From positions 434,001-498,000 of the forward strand of contig NZ_WSTB01000001.1 in the NCBI RefSeq assembly GCF_009789235.1: a stretch of DNA of 64,000 bases. Reading direction: 5' to 3'. This document shows positions 42,764 to 50,193 of this stretch, in pieces. Origin of the DNA: Flavobacterium hydrocarbonoxydans (GTDB lineage: Bacteria; Bacteroidota; Bacteroidia; Flavobacteriales; Flavobacteriaceae). Below the pieces are notes generated by a model, which saw only the letters and a program-made list of their open reading frames with translations, searched no databases and was not told where the DNA came from. Each line of letters starts with the position of its first letter. The first letter of the stretch is position 1. Position numbers and translations under genes: made by a program.

Positions 42764-43873
42764 TTATTGTTTAGTTTGCTTTAATTCCATCACACTATTA
42801 TATGCTTTTTTGTGCTGCATTTGCGTGTCGAACAATAAAGGATAATTGGTTCTTCCTTTTATAGGCCAATCATTCAGCCAGGACTGCTTATCATGCACTC
42901 CCCAAAATGTCACTCTGCTTATTTTATCTTTGTGTTTCAAAAACAATTTAAAGATTGAAGCATAACGGTTTGCCAATTTTGTCTGGATAGAATCCGGAAG
43001 GCTTTTAGGATACATATTCATTTTAGGATTACCCTCAAAATTCTGGTTTACATCGGCTCCCTGCAAGTCCCAAGGGTTTGGTAAAACGGTGATGTCTAAT
43101 TCTGTAAAAGCTACTTTTAAATCAAGCGCTGAATACTCTAAAATACTTTTTTCTATCTCCTCTAATGAAGGACTCTCCAATCTCCAATGTCCCTGAATAC
43201 CAACTCCGTCAACTTTTCCTCCGGCTGCTTTTATTTTTTTTATTAATCGGATGGTACCTTCTCTTTTGGCAGGTTCTTCTATATTATAATCGTTATAATA
43301 CAAATCTACTTTTGGGTCCGCTTGTTGGGCCAGTTTAAAAGCATCTGTTAGGTAATTTTCTCCTAAAACCTCTAAGAAAATCGATTTTCTAAGCGTTCCA
43401 TCTTCGTTTAAAGCTTCATTGACAACATCCCAGGAATTGATTCGGCCTTTGTATTTCGAAACAATTGTCGTGATATGATCTTTCATAAACGCTTTCATTG
43501 CTGTACTGTCTTTTATTTCCTGCATCCACGGAGCTAACTGACTGTGCCATATCAAAGTATGTCCGTGAATAAACATTTTATTTTTTTCACCATAGGCCAC
43601 AAATTTATCCGATAACGTAAAATCGTATTTGTCTTTTGCTGGATGAATAAACATCGATTTCATGATATTTTCGGCAGTAATACTATTGAATTCTTTACTA
43701 ATCAAAGAATCAGCTTTGGCATCTTTTCCTTCAATTTGATCCGCACTTAAAGCGGTTCCGATATAAAAATCATCTTTGTAACTGTTTTTCAAAGAAACCT
43801 CTTCTTGTTTTGATTGGCAACTAACGACAAATAGTGCCGTCACGGCTAGTAAAAAGGGACTAAATACTTTCAT
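42764..43873 (-). CDS. GH10 endo-1,4-beta-xylanase lipoprotein
   Basis: 369 aa. Lipobox Cys at about residue 19 (LFVVSCQSK), so membrane-anchored. A single GH10 barrel: acid/base Glu153 in WDVVNEALN, nucleophile Glu258 in AFTELDI, with HGHTLIWHSQLAPW and VTFWGVHDKQSWL conserved. It cuts the xylan backbone, tolerating substituents better than GH11. No carbohydrate-binding module. It is the only recognisable endo-xylanase in the window. No operator was found directly upstream, and repeat copy E lies there. It may be transcribed with the GH67 operon through the repeat. Confidence 0.95.
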   Translation of the reverse strand: MKVFSPFLLAVTALFVVSCQSKQEEVSLKNSYKDDFYIGTALSADQIEGKDAKADSLISKEFNSITAENIMKSMFIHPAKDKYDFTLSDKFVAYGEKNKMFIHGHTLIWHSQLAPWMQEIKDSTAMKAFMKDHITTIVSKYKGRINSWDVVNEALNEDGTLRKSIFLEVLGENYLTDAFKLAQQADPKVDLYYNDYNIEEPAKREGTIRLIKKIKAAGGKVDGVGIQGHWRLESPSLEEIEKSILEYSALDLKVAFTELDITVLPNPWDLQGADVNQNFEGNPKMNMYPKSLPDSIQTKLANRYASIFKLFLKHKDKISRVTFWGVHDKQSWLNDWPIKGRTNYPLLFDTQMQHKKAYNSVMELKQTKQ

Positions 43874-43956
43874 GTTTATTATTTTTATTTGGGTTACGAT
43901 TCATTTTAAATTTAAAAACTATACTGCTTTTACCACATCATCAATTATTAAATTGA

Positions 43957-44151
43957 AACTCGTTGGTGTAATTAATAAAAAATTTAATTAAACACATAGA
44001 AACATAGATTTTATGATTTAAAAAAAAGGAAATCAAAAAGAAACTCGTTTCTTAACACATAGATAGCTATGTGTTTTAATGTGAGTGAAACGCCTTTTTT
44101 GACTTCAATAAGCTATGTTTCTATGTGTTAAAAAAAATTACCCAACGAGTT
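43957..44151 (+). repeat. MITE-like intergenic repeat, copy E, with 10-bp target duplication
   Basis: 195 bp between uxuA and GH10. Ends AACTCGTTGG and CCAACGAGTT are perfect inverted repeats. Both differ from the AACCCG form of other copies by the same matched change. The flanks carry the 10-bp direct repeat TTAAATTGAA (43948-43957 and 44150-44159), as expected for a target-site duplication. Confidence 0.88.
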
Positions 44152-44183
44152 AAATTGAACTATTTTTCTTTAACATCAATTTA

Positions 44184-45362
44184 CTAATTCAATTGTTTCA
44201 ATTTGTAGCCAATACCTGCTTCCAGACCTCTTAATTCTGCCAGACCTTTTAATCTTCCTACCAAAGAATAACCAGGATATTGTTCTATTCCTTCTTCTAT
44301 CGAATGCAAAAATCCGTGATCCGGGCGCATGGGCAAACTTACGTTTCGCTCGTTCATCAGTACGATTAATTTTTCTATAATAGCTTCCATTTTAGCTTCT
44401 CCGTTCAGGTGTTCCGATTCTCTAAAAACATTCTCGTTTTCACGAATGACATTTCGTAAATGCAAAAAATGAATTCTGTCACCAAAATCGTCTATTATTT
44501 TTTCCAGATTATTCGAAGGATTCGCACCTAAAGAACCGGTGCAATAACACAATCCATTTGCGGATGATGGCACTGCTTCAAAAATTTCCCTAAAATCATT
44601 TTCAGTCGAAACAATCCGCGGAAGTCCTAATACTGAAAATGGCGGATCGTCCGGATGAACTGCTAATTTAGAGCCACATGCTGCTGCTATCGGAACAACT
44701 TCTGATAAAAAATAAATCAAATTCTCTCTTAATTTTTTATTATCAATAGCTGCATAATTATCTAATAAGGAAAGAATCTGCTCCGCGGTAAAGTTTATTT
44801 TACTCCCCGGCAATCCTAGCAAAACATTTTTGAAGAGCAATTCTTTTTCACTATCTGAAAGTTGGCTGCCAAATTGCAAAGCCTTTGCTTTTTCTTCTTC
44901 TGAATATTCGTTTTCGGCATTTGGTCTTTTTAATAAATACACATCAAAAAAAGTAAAAGCTAATTGATTGTACAACAAAGCTTTGCTGCTATCCTGATTG
45001 CTATAATTATGATCTGTTCTTACCCAGTCCAGAATGGGCATAAAATTATACGTGATGATTTTTATCCCACAATCGGAAAGATTTTTCAAACTGATTTTAT
45101 AATTTTCGATGTATTGCAAATAATTACCAGCTGCTCTTTTTATCTCTTCGTGAACAGGCAAACTTTCTACCACTGTCCATTCTAATCCGGCATCCTTAAT
45201 AATTTGCTGTCTTTCTTGTATAGCTTCAATAGTCCAGATATCGCCAACCGGAATCTGGTGCAAGGCTGTTACAATTGCGGTAGCTCCGGCTTGTTTAATA
45301 TCGATTAAACGCACGCTGTCCTGAGGTCCAAACCAGCGCATCGTTTGCTGCATTTTTATCAT
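44184..45362 (-). CDS. uxuA: D-mannonate dehydratase
   Basis: 392 aa, typical UxuA length. Dehydrates D-mannonate to 2-keto-3-deoxygluconate. Motifs: MRWFGPQDSV at the start, KIITYNFMPILDWVRTD, LAVHPDDPPFSVLGLPRIVS, GLCYCTGSLGANPSNNL and MRPDHGFLHSIEEG, all standard for the family. Last gene of GH67-SDR-uxuA (36-base gap to SDR). An internal start at Met4 (45353) is also possible. Confidence 0.95.
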   Translation of the reverse strand: MIKMQQTMRWFGPQDSVRLIDIKQAGATAIVTALHQIPVGDIWTIEAIQERQQIIKDAGLEWTVVESLPVHEEIKRAAGNYLQYIENYKISLKNLSDCGIKIITYNFMPILDWVRTDHNYSNQDSSKALLYNQLAFTFFDVYLLKRPNAENEYSEEEKAKALQFGSQLSDSEKELLFKNVLLGLPGSKINFTAEQILSLLDNYAAIDNKKLRENLIYFLSEVVPIAAACGSKLAVHPDDPPFSVLGLPRIVSTENDFREIFEAVPSSANGLCYCTGSLGANPSNNLEKIIDDFGDRIHFLHLRNVIRENENVFRESEHLNGEAKMEAIIEKLIVLMNERNVSLPMRPDHGFLHSIEEGIEQYPGYSLVGRLKGLAELRGLEAGIGYKLKQLN

Positions 45363-45398
45363 AATACTAACTTTTTAATTTGTTAAACACCAAAATTA

Positions 45399-46136
45399 TT
45401 AAAATCCGATACTATTTCCGCCATCGACAGGCAAAATGGTTCCGGTAGTGAATTTTGATTCGTTTAAAGCAAAATAATAAACGGCATCTGCAATATCTGA
45501 TGGCTCTCCTAAAATACCCATCGGTGTTCTCGAAAGCACTTTATTTTTTCTTTCCGGGTCATTGTCTAATGCTTTTGCAGACATTTTAGTTTTGATAAAT
45601 CCCGGTGCCACACAGTTCACACGAATACCAAACGGAGCTAATTCTACAGCCATCGCTCTGGTCATCGATTCGATGGCTCCTTTACTGGCAGAATACGCAA
45701 TAACTTTTGGAATACCATATTGAGAAGCCATCGAACTGATGTTTACAATACTTCCGCCTTTGTTTTCTTTCATGTTTTTTACCACTGCTTTACTGATGGC
45801 AAAAACACTTAAAAGATTGGTGTGAATGATGGTTAAAAATTCTTCATCTGTAACGTCTAAAAATTCTTTTTTAAGGTTGATTCCGGCATTGTTAACCAAA
45901 ATATCTATAGGTGAGTTTTTAGTTAAATTTTCAATCATTGCTGGAATACCTGCCAGATCATTTAAGTCAAATAAAACGGGAATGGCATTGGGGCCAATCT
46001 CTTTGCAGGCCTCTTCTGTTTTTTCTTTTGTTCGGCCAATTATATAGGTTGTAACGCCATTATCGCATAGTTTTTTTGCAGTTGCAAATCCTAAACCCGA
46101 ATTTCCTCCGGTTACAATCGCTGTTTTTGTATTCAT
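45399..46136 (-). CDS. SDR-family oxidoreductase, probable D-fructuronate reductase (UxuB-type)
   Basis: 245 aa classical short-chain dehydrogenase: TGGNSGLG at 9-16 for NAD(P), NNAG at 82-85, Ser134/135, Tyr148 and Lys152 (YSASK) for catalysis, and a C-terminal PVDGGNSIGF. Placed between GH67 and uxuA, it most likely makes D-mannonate from D-fructuronate, replacing the long-chain UxuB of E. coli. Bacillus subtilis has a similar SDR in this role. Function inferred from context. Confidence 0.85.
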   Translation of the reverse strand: MNTKTAIVTGGNSGLGFATAKKLCDNGVTTYIIGRTKEKTEEACKEIGPNAIPVLFDLNDLAGIPAMIENLTKNSPIDILVNNAGINLKKEFLDVTDEEFLTIIHTNLLSVFAISKAVVKNMKENKGGSIVNISSMASQYGIPKVIAYSASKGAIESMTRAMAVELAPFGIRVNCVAPGFIKTKMSAKALDNDPERKNKVLSRTPMGILGEPSDIADAVYYFALNESKFTTGTILPVDGGNSIGF

Positions 46137-46156
46137 AATTTTTATTTAATAATTTA

Positions 46157-48322
46157 TTAATTCCCCGGGGCAAAAGGAAATTGTAATGATTTGAAATAGT
46201 CTAATGATTGTGTCGGTTTTTCAACTCCGTCAGGTAATTCTTTTCCTGAAAACTGCTGAAAATATAACAAACACGCATCACGCCACCATTTAGCTTCTTT
46301 ATACTGAATGTTCAGTAACATCTCTACTTCATCAAATCTTTCTGGATCAACATATTGTTTTACATTTTTCCAGGTAGTTTGCATCTCTTTTACCTGATCG
46401 ACACCTTCCTGATATTTAAGTGCCAGACCGTTCCAGAGTGTTTGCCCGTTTTGAAGTTTGTAATTCCAAGGAACATGATGAAACCATAATAAATCTTTTT
46501 CAGGGCAAGTCTTCAGATTATCAAAAATATTGGCAACAGTTGGTGCATATTGCCCAACCGCATCAGTACCCTTTTTAGAACGGTCAAACCCGATTCCGTT
46601 TTTATCTGCTTTATGATAATAAACGGGATTCCATTCTGGTCTGGATAAATTACTCACCCAGGGTCCTGGACCGTAATGATGCCCGGTATCCATAATATGA
46701 TGCAATCCTAAGGGAGTCATATAATTAACCACCGCTTCACGCGATTTCAGCATCATTTCTTTTACTGGATTTATAAATTTTTCATCATTTGAAAAAGTCG
46801 CTCTCATCCATTCCTCAGCAATAACTCCGGAATCTAAATACGGGTTCCAAGCCAATCTCCCAAAGCCATACCAATTGGCCTGTGCAAAAGGATGTCCGGT
46901 CCAGTTTAAGTCATTTCCAATATTAGAAACACCCGCAATTCCGGTTAATTTATGGTTATCGAGAGTGCCATCTACCACTTTCGCCACCAACGAATTTTTT
47001 CCTTTTTGATACGTATCCGATTCTAAAACCTCCTGAAATAATTTTGGTAAATAAACCAAATGAGTACTAAAACCTAAATATTCCTGCGTGATCTGAAACT
47101 CCATCATCAAAGGCGTTTTTGGCATGGCCCCAAACATAGGATGAAAAGGTTCTCTGGGTTGAAAATCGATTGCCCCGTTTTTTACCTGAACGATCACATT
47201 TTCCCTGAATTTTCCATCATAAGGCACAAACTCAGCATAGGCTTGCTTGGCTCTGTCATTGGCATCATGTTCGGAATACACAAAAGCTCTCCACATCACA
47301 ATTCCGCCAAAAGGAGCTACCGCATCGGCCAGCATATTGGCGCCATCAACGTGGTCTCTGCCATAATTTTGAGGTCCAGGCTGCCCTTCCGAATTGGCTT
47401 TTACCAAAAAACCTCCAAAATCAGGTATTCTTTTATAAATTTCCTTTGCCTTTTCTTTCCACCAATTCATTACACTTACATCTTTTGGATCAGCGGTTTT
47501 CAAACCTCCTATTTCTATCGGTGCAGAAAATCTGGCGGTTAGATACACTTTTATGCCATAAGGTCTGAAAACATTAGCCAAAGCTTCCACTTTTTCAAGA
47601 TATTGCGGAGTCAGGATCAAAGCATTTGCATTTACATTTGTCAAAACTGTTCCGTTAATGCCTATCGAAGCATTAGCTCTGGCGTAATCAACATAGCGGT
47701 GGTCTATAAAATCTGGGAGTTTTTGCCAATTCCATAACGAAAAACCGGCATAACCGCGTTCTACCGTTCGGTCTAAATTATCCCAGTGATTCAAAATTCT
47801 GATATTCGTTTTTGGAGCATCTGCAATATTGAGATTCTCAATCGGTTGGTGCGTCTGAACTAATCTTAAAAAGCTGTAAACGCCATACAAAACACCAATA
47901 TCTTTCTTTCCGGTGATGACGATTTGTTTTTTATTTTTAAATAAAATCGATTTAATAATAAAACCTTCCTCATTAATAAGCGTCAAATCTTTTTGCAATT
48001 GCGTTCTAATTTCAGCATCCAAAACACTTTCTGATCCTATAATAATGCTATTTTCAGCTTCAATCTTTGATTTAACTTCTATTTTAGAATCAAGCATCGC
48101 ATTCAGTGCCATTTCTAATTCATTCGAAGAAATTTTTGCAGTTGCAGAGTTTTCCAATGAAACAATTCCATTAACCGAAGCTTTGTACTTTGATAAGATT
48201 TCAGCATTTGAAATTTTATCATATTGCATCCATAACTTATAATCCTTTTGTGCTATCGAAGACCATGAGACTAAAAAAAATACTGCCGTTACTTTTAAAA
48301 AAAATCTTTTTTTACTTTCCAT
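46157..48322 (-). CDS. GH67 alpha-glucuronidase
   Basis: 721 aa from ATG 48322, where the protein begins MESKKRFFLKVTAVFFLVSW, a good signal peptide. An upstream ATG at 48349 adds nine residues and is less likely. GH67 signatures: RILNHWDNLDRTVERGYAG, DFGGFLVKANSEGQPGPQNYG, MMEFQITQEYLGFSTHLVYL, RLAWNPYLDSGVIAEEW and GLHHIMDTGHHYGPGPW. Removes (4-O-methyl)glucuronate from the non-reducing end of xylo-oligosaccharides. First gene of the glucuronate operon, with an operator 123 bases upstream. Confidence 0.95.
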   Translation of the reverse strand: MESKKRFFLKVTAVFFLVSWSSIAQKDYKLWMQYDKISNAEILSKYKASVNGIVSLENSATAKISSNELEMALNAMLDSKIEVKSKIEAENSIIIGSESVLDAEIRTQLQKDLTLINEEGFIIKSILFKNKKQIVITGKKDIGVLYGVYSFLRLVQTHQPIENLNIADAPKTNIRILNHWDNLDRTVERGYAGFSLWNWQKLPDFIDHRYVDYARANASIGINGTVLTNVNANALILTPQYLEKVEALANVFRPYGIKVYLTARFSAPIEIGGLKTADPKDVSVMNWWKEKAKEIYKRIPDFGGFLVKANSEGQPGPQNYGRDHVDGANMLADAVAPFGGIVMWRAFVYSEHDANDRAKQAYAEFVPYDGKFRENVIVQVKNGAIDFQPREPFHPMFGAMPKTPLMMEFQITQEYLGFSTHLVYLPKLFQEVLESDTYQKGKNSLVAKVVDGTLDNHKLTGIAGVSNIGNDLNWTGHPFAQANWYGFGRLAWNPYLDSGVIAEEWMRATFSNDEKFINPVKEMMLKSREAVVNYMTPLGLHHIMDTGHHYGPGPWVSNLSRPEWNPVYYHKADKNGIGFDRSKKGTDAVGQYAPTVANIFDNLKTCPEKDLLWFHHVPWNYKLQNGQTLWNGLALKYQEGVDQVKEMQTTWKNVKQYVDPERFDEVEMLLNIQYKEAKWWRDACLLYFQQFSGKELPDGVEKPTQSLDYFKSLQFPFAPGN

Positions 48323-48392
48323 TTTATCGATAATACTATTAAATTTCATTTATTTAGAAAACAGGTTTTTACCCAATTATGAATGTATTTAG

Positions 48393-48426
48393 CAAAATTA
48401 TATTGTAAAAAATACATTATTACAAA
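48393..48426 (-). promoter_or_regulatory. possible GH67 operon promoter
   Basis: On the minus strand TTTG (48426-48423), 22 nt, then TAATTTTG (48400-48393), in fair agreement with the Bacteroidota consensus. The operator at 48440 lies 13 bases upstream of the -33 element. A second TAnnTTTG match overlaps (48430-48423). Confidence 0.4.
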
Positions 48427-48439
48427 AATAGAGCGCTTC

Positions 48440-48451
48440 GCAATCGGTTGT
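48440..48451. promoter_or_regulatory. predicted LacI-type operator, GH67 operon
   Basis: GCAATCGGTTGT, core identical to the other sites with one flank change, centred 123 bases upstream of the GH67 start. Confidence 0.72.
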
Positions 48452-48568
48452 GTAAAAATATAAGATTGAAGTTTAAGAAAAAAATTTTATGCTCCTTTTT
48501 TTGAAAAAAAATTAAAAAAGAAGACTTGTTATGCTATTTTTTTTACAAAAGAAAAAAGTATTAATACT

Positions 48569-48782
48569 AATCCGTTGGCTGTAATGAATAAAAATTTAAT
48601 TAAACACATAGAAAACATAGATTTTATGATTTTGAAAAAGTAAATCAAAAAGAAACTCGTTTCTTCACACATAGTCCCGATAACTATCGGGATGTTTTAA
48701 TGAAAGTGAAACGCCTTTTTTGAATTCGATAAGCTATGTTTCTATGTGTTAAAAAAAAATCACCCAACCCAACAAACGGGTT
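48569..48782 (+). repeat. MITE-like intergenic repeat, copy F, with target duplication and inserted palindrome
   Basis: 214 bp between lacI and GH67. Ends AATCCGTTGG and CAAACGGGTT. Flanked by the direct repeat TTAATACTAA (48561-48570 and 48781-48790). The central palindrome of the other copies is replaced by TCCCGATAACTATCGGGA (48675-48692), a perfect 8-bp inverted repeat that is more GC-rich than the element. Confidence 0.87.
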
Positions 48783-48809
48783 AATACTAAAACTGCTATT
48801 ATTTAAACC

Positions 48810-48845
48810 AAAAAAAAACTGCCTGACAACATAATTGCCAGACAG
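48810..48845 (-). terminator. rho-independent terminator of the lacI gene
   Basis: On the minus strand CTGTCTGGCAA pairs with TTGTCAGGCAG (11 bp with two G-T pairs, 5-nt loop), followed by nine T. It ends 39 bases past the stop codon. Confidence 0.9.
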
Positions 48846-48883
48846 CCTGAATAAACTATATATCTTAAAATAGAGAATTAAAA

Positions 48884-49921
48884 CTATAATTTATTTTTAT
48901 CAGATGATTCCCGAACTAGTACTTCTGTATTTAAGAAAGTAATTTCTTTGGCATCTTCATTTTTTAATGATTTTAAATTTTTGATGATTATTTCAGCCGA
49001 AGCTTTGCCCATTTTCTCAGCAGGATGTGTAATTGTAGATAAATTAGGATCTATAATTTGCGAAATTGGGTCATTATTAAAACCGATCACCGCAAAATCA
49101 TCCGGTACTTTTATACCTCTTTTTTTGGCCGTCTGAACAGCACTTACCGCAATAATATCTCCAGGCGCAAATAAACCATCCGGAATATCTTTTAAATCAA
49201 ACAATTGATTGCTTGCCTTCACTCCCTCTTCGTAGGTAAACGATTCCAAGCTAATAATTAAATCTTCATCTACAACCAAATCGTGATCTTTTAATGCCTC
49301 TACGTAGCCTCTTTTTCTTTCGTTATAAAGACTGCCGTATTCCGATCCTGCTGTTAGGTGTGCAATACGCTTACATCCCTGATCTATAAGGTGTTTTGTT
49401 GCTTTATAACCCGCCGAGAAATTATCGATAACGACCCTGAAAGTATTGTAATCTTTGGGCACCCTGTCAACAAATACAAGCGGAATATTGTTATTCGAAA
49501 ATTGCTTAAAATGCGATGTATCTTTTGTCTCCATCGCCAACGAGCATATAACACCACTTACACGATTGCTGTACAGCGACTTCGCCATATCTACCTCTTT
49601 CTCATAAGAATCATGCGATTGCATAATAATTACCGTATAATTAGATTTTTGAGCCGTAATCTCAATACCACTAATCAAAGAAGATAAGAAAGGCTGCGTC
49701 ACAGTTGGAATCAATACTCCAATCGTTTTGGTTTTATTACCACGTAATCCTGCGGCCAGCGTATTGGGTACAAAACCCATTTCTTCGGCCGTTTTTTTAA
49801 CTTTTTTTATTGTTTTATCACTTATAGTGTGATGGTCTTTCAGAGCTCTGGATATGGTTGATGTGGCCAAATTTAGTCTTTCGGCAATATCATAAATCGT
49901 TACATGTTTATTCTCCTCCAT
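48884..49921 (-). CDS. LacI-family transcriptional regulator (xylan utilisation)
   Basis: 345 aa. N-terminal LacI HTH (about 7-55: VTIYDIAERLNLATSTISRA) and hinge helix (NTLAAGLRG), followed by a periplasmic-binding-type ligand domain (KTIGVLIPTVTQPFLSSLISG, GVICSLAMETKD, DGLFAPGDIIAVSAVQ, FAVIGFNNDPISQIIDPNLST). It is divergent from a GH3 gene with an operator between them. LacI proteins bind near-palindromes with a central CG, as in CAATCGGTTG, so this is the best candidate regulator of the eight sites. The ligand would be xylose, a xylo-oligosaccharide or a glucuronate derivative. Repressor action is inferred from the site overlapping the susC2 promoter. Confidence 0.92.
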   Translation of the reverse strand: MEENKHVTIYDIAERLNLATSTISRALKDHHTISDKTIKKVKKTAEEMGFVPNTLAAGLRGNKTKTIGVLIPTVTQPFLSSLISGIEITAQKSNYTVIIMQSHDSYEKEVDMAKSLYSNRVSGVICSLAMETKDTSHFKQFSNNNIPLVFVDRVPKDYNTFRVVIDNFSAGYKATKHLIDQGCKRIAHLTAGSEYGSLYNERKRGYVEALKDHDLVVDEDLIISLESFTYEEGVKASNQLFDLKDIPDGLFAPGDIIAVSAVQTAKKRGIKVPDDFAVIGFNNDPISQIIDPNLSTITHPAEKMGKASAEIIIKNLKSLKNEDAKEITFLNTEVLVRESSDKNKL

Positions 49922-50117
49922 GATTTAAACTAAAATAGGCAGTAAATATAACTATTAATACAATTCCTTTTTTACAAAAATAATAATTCCTCTTTGGAAT
50001 AATTTTATTCAAAAAACAGTAAACCAAATAAACTATAAATTATTAACTCTTTTTTTATATTCTGAAACAATTTTAAATAAAATAAATGCAGAATTAATAT
50101 TTTTTTTATTTCTTTAC

Positions 50118-50129
50118 ACAATCGGTTGT
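50118..50129. promoter_or_regulatory. predicted LacI-type operator, lacI-GH3 divergent region
   Basis: ACAATCGGTTGT (CACAATCGGTTGTG with flanks), centred 71 bases upstream of GH3 and about 200 bases upstream of lacI. It could serve both genes. A TATTTTTG element on the minus strand (49982-49975) is a possible lacI -7 box. Confidence 0.77.
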
Positions 50130-50193
50130 GAAAATTTTCAAACGTGCTCTTCCGCACTATACATTTTAATTATCATTTAAAAAAATATACCGC

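Noticed and set aside
47839..47848. CAATCGGTTG inside GH67
   Set aside because: Intragenic, with non-matching flanks (T and G), and 480 bases inside the gene. Treated as chance.
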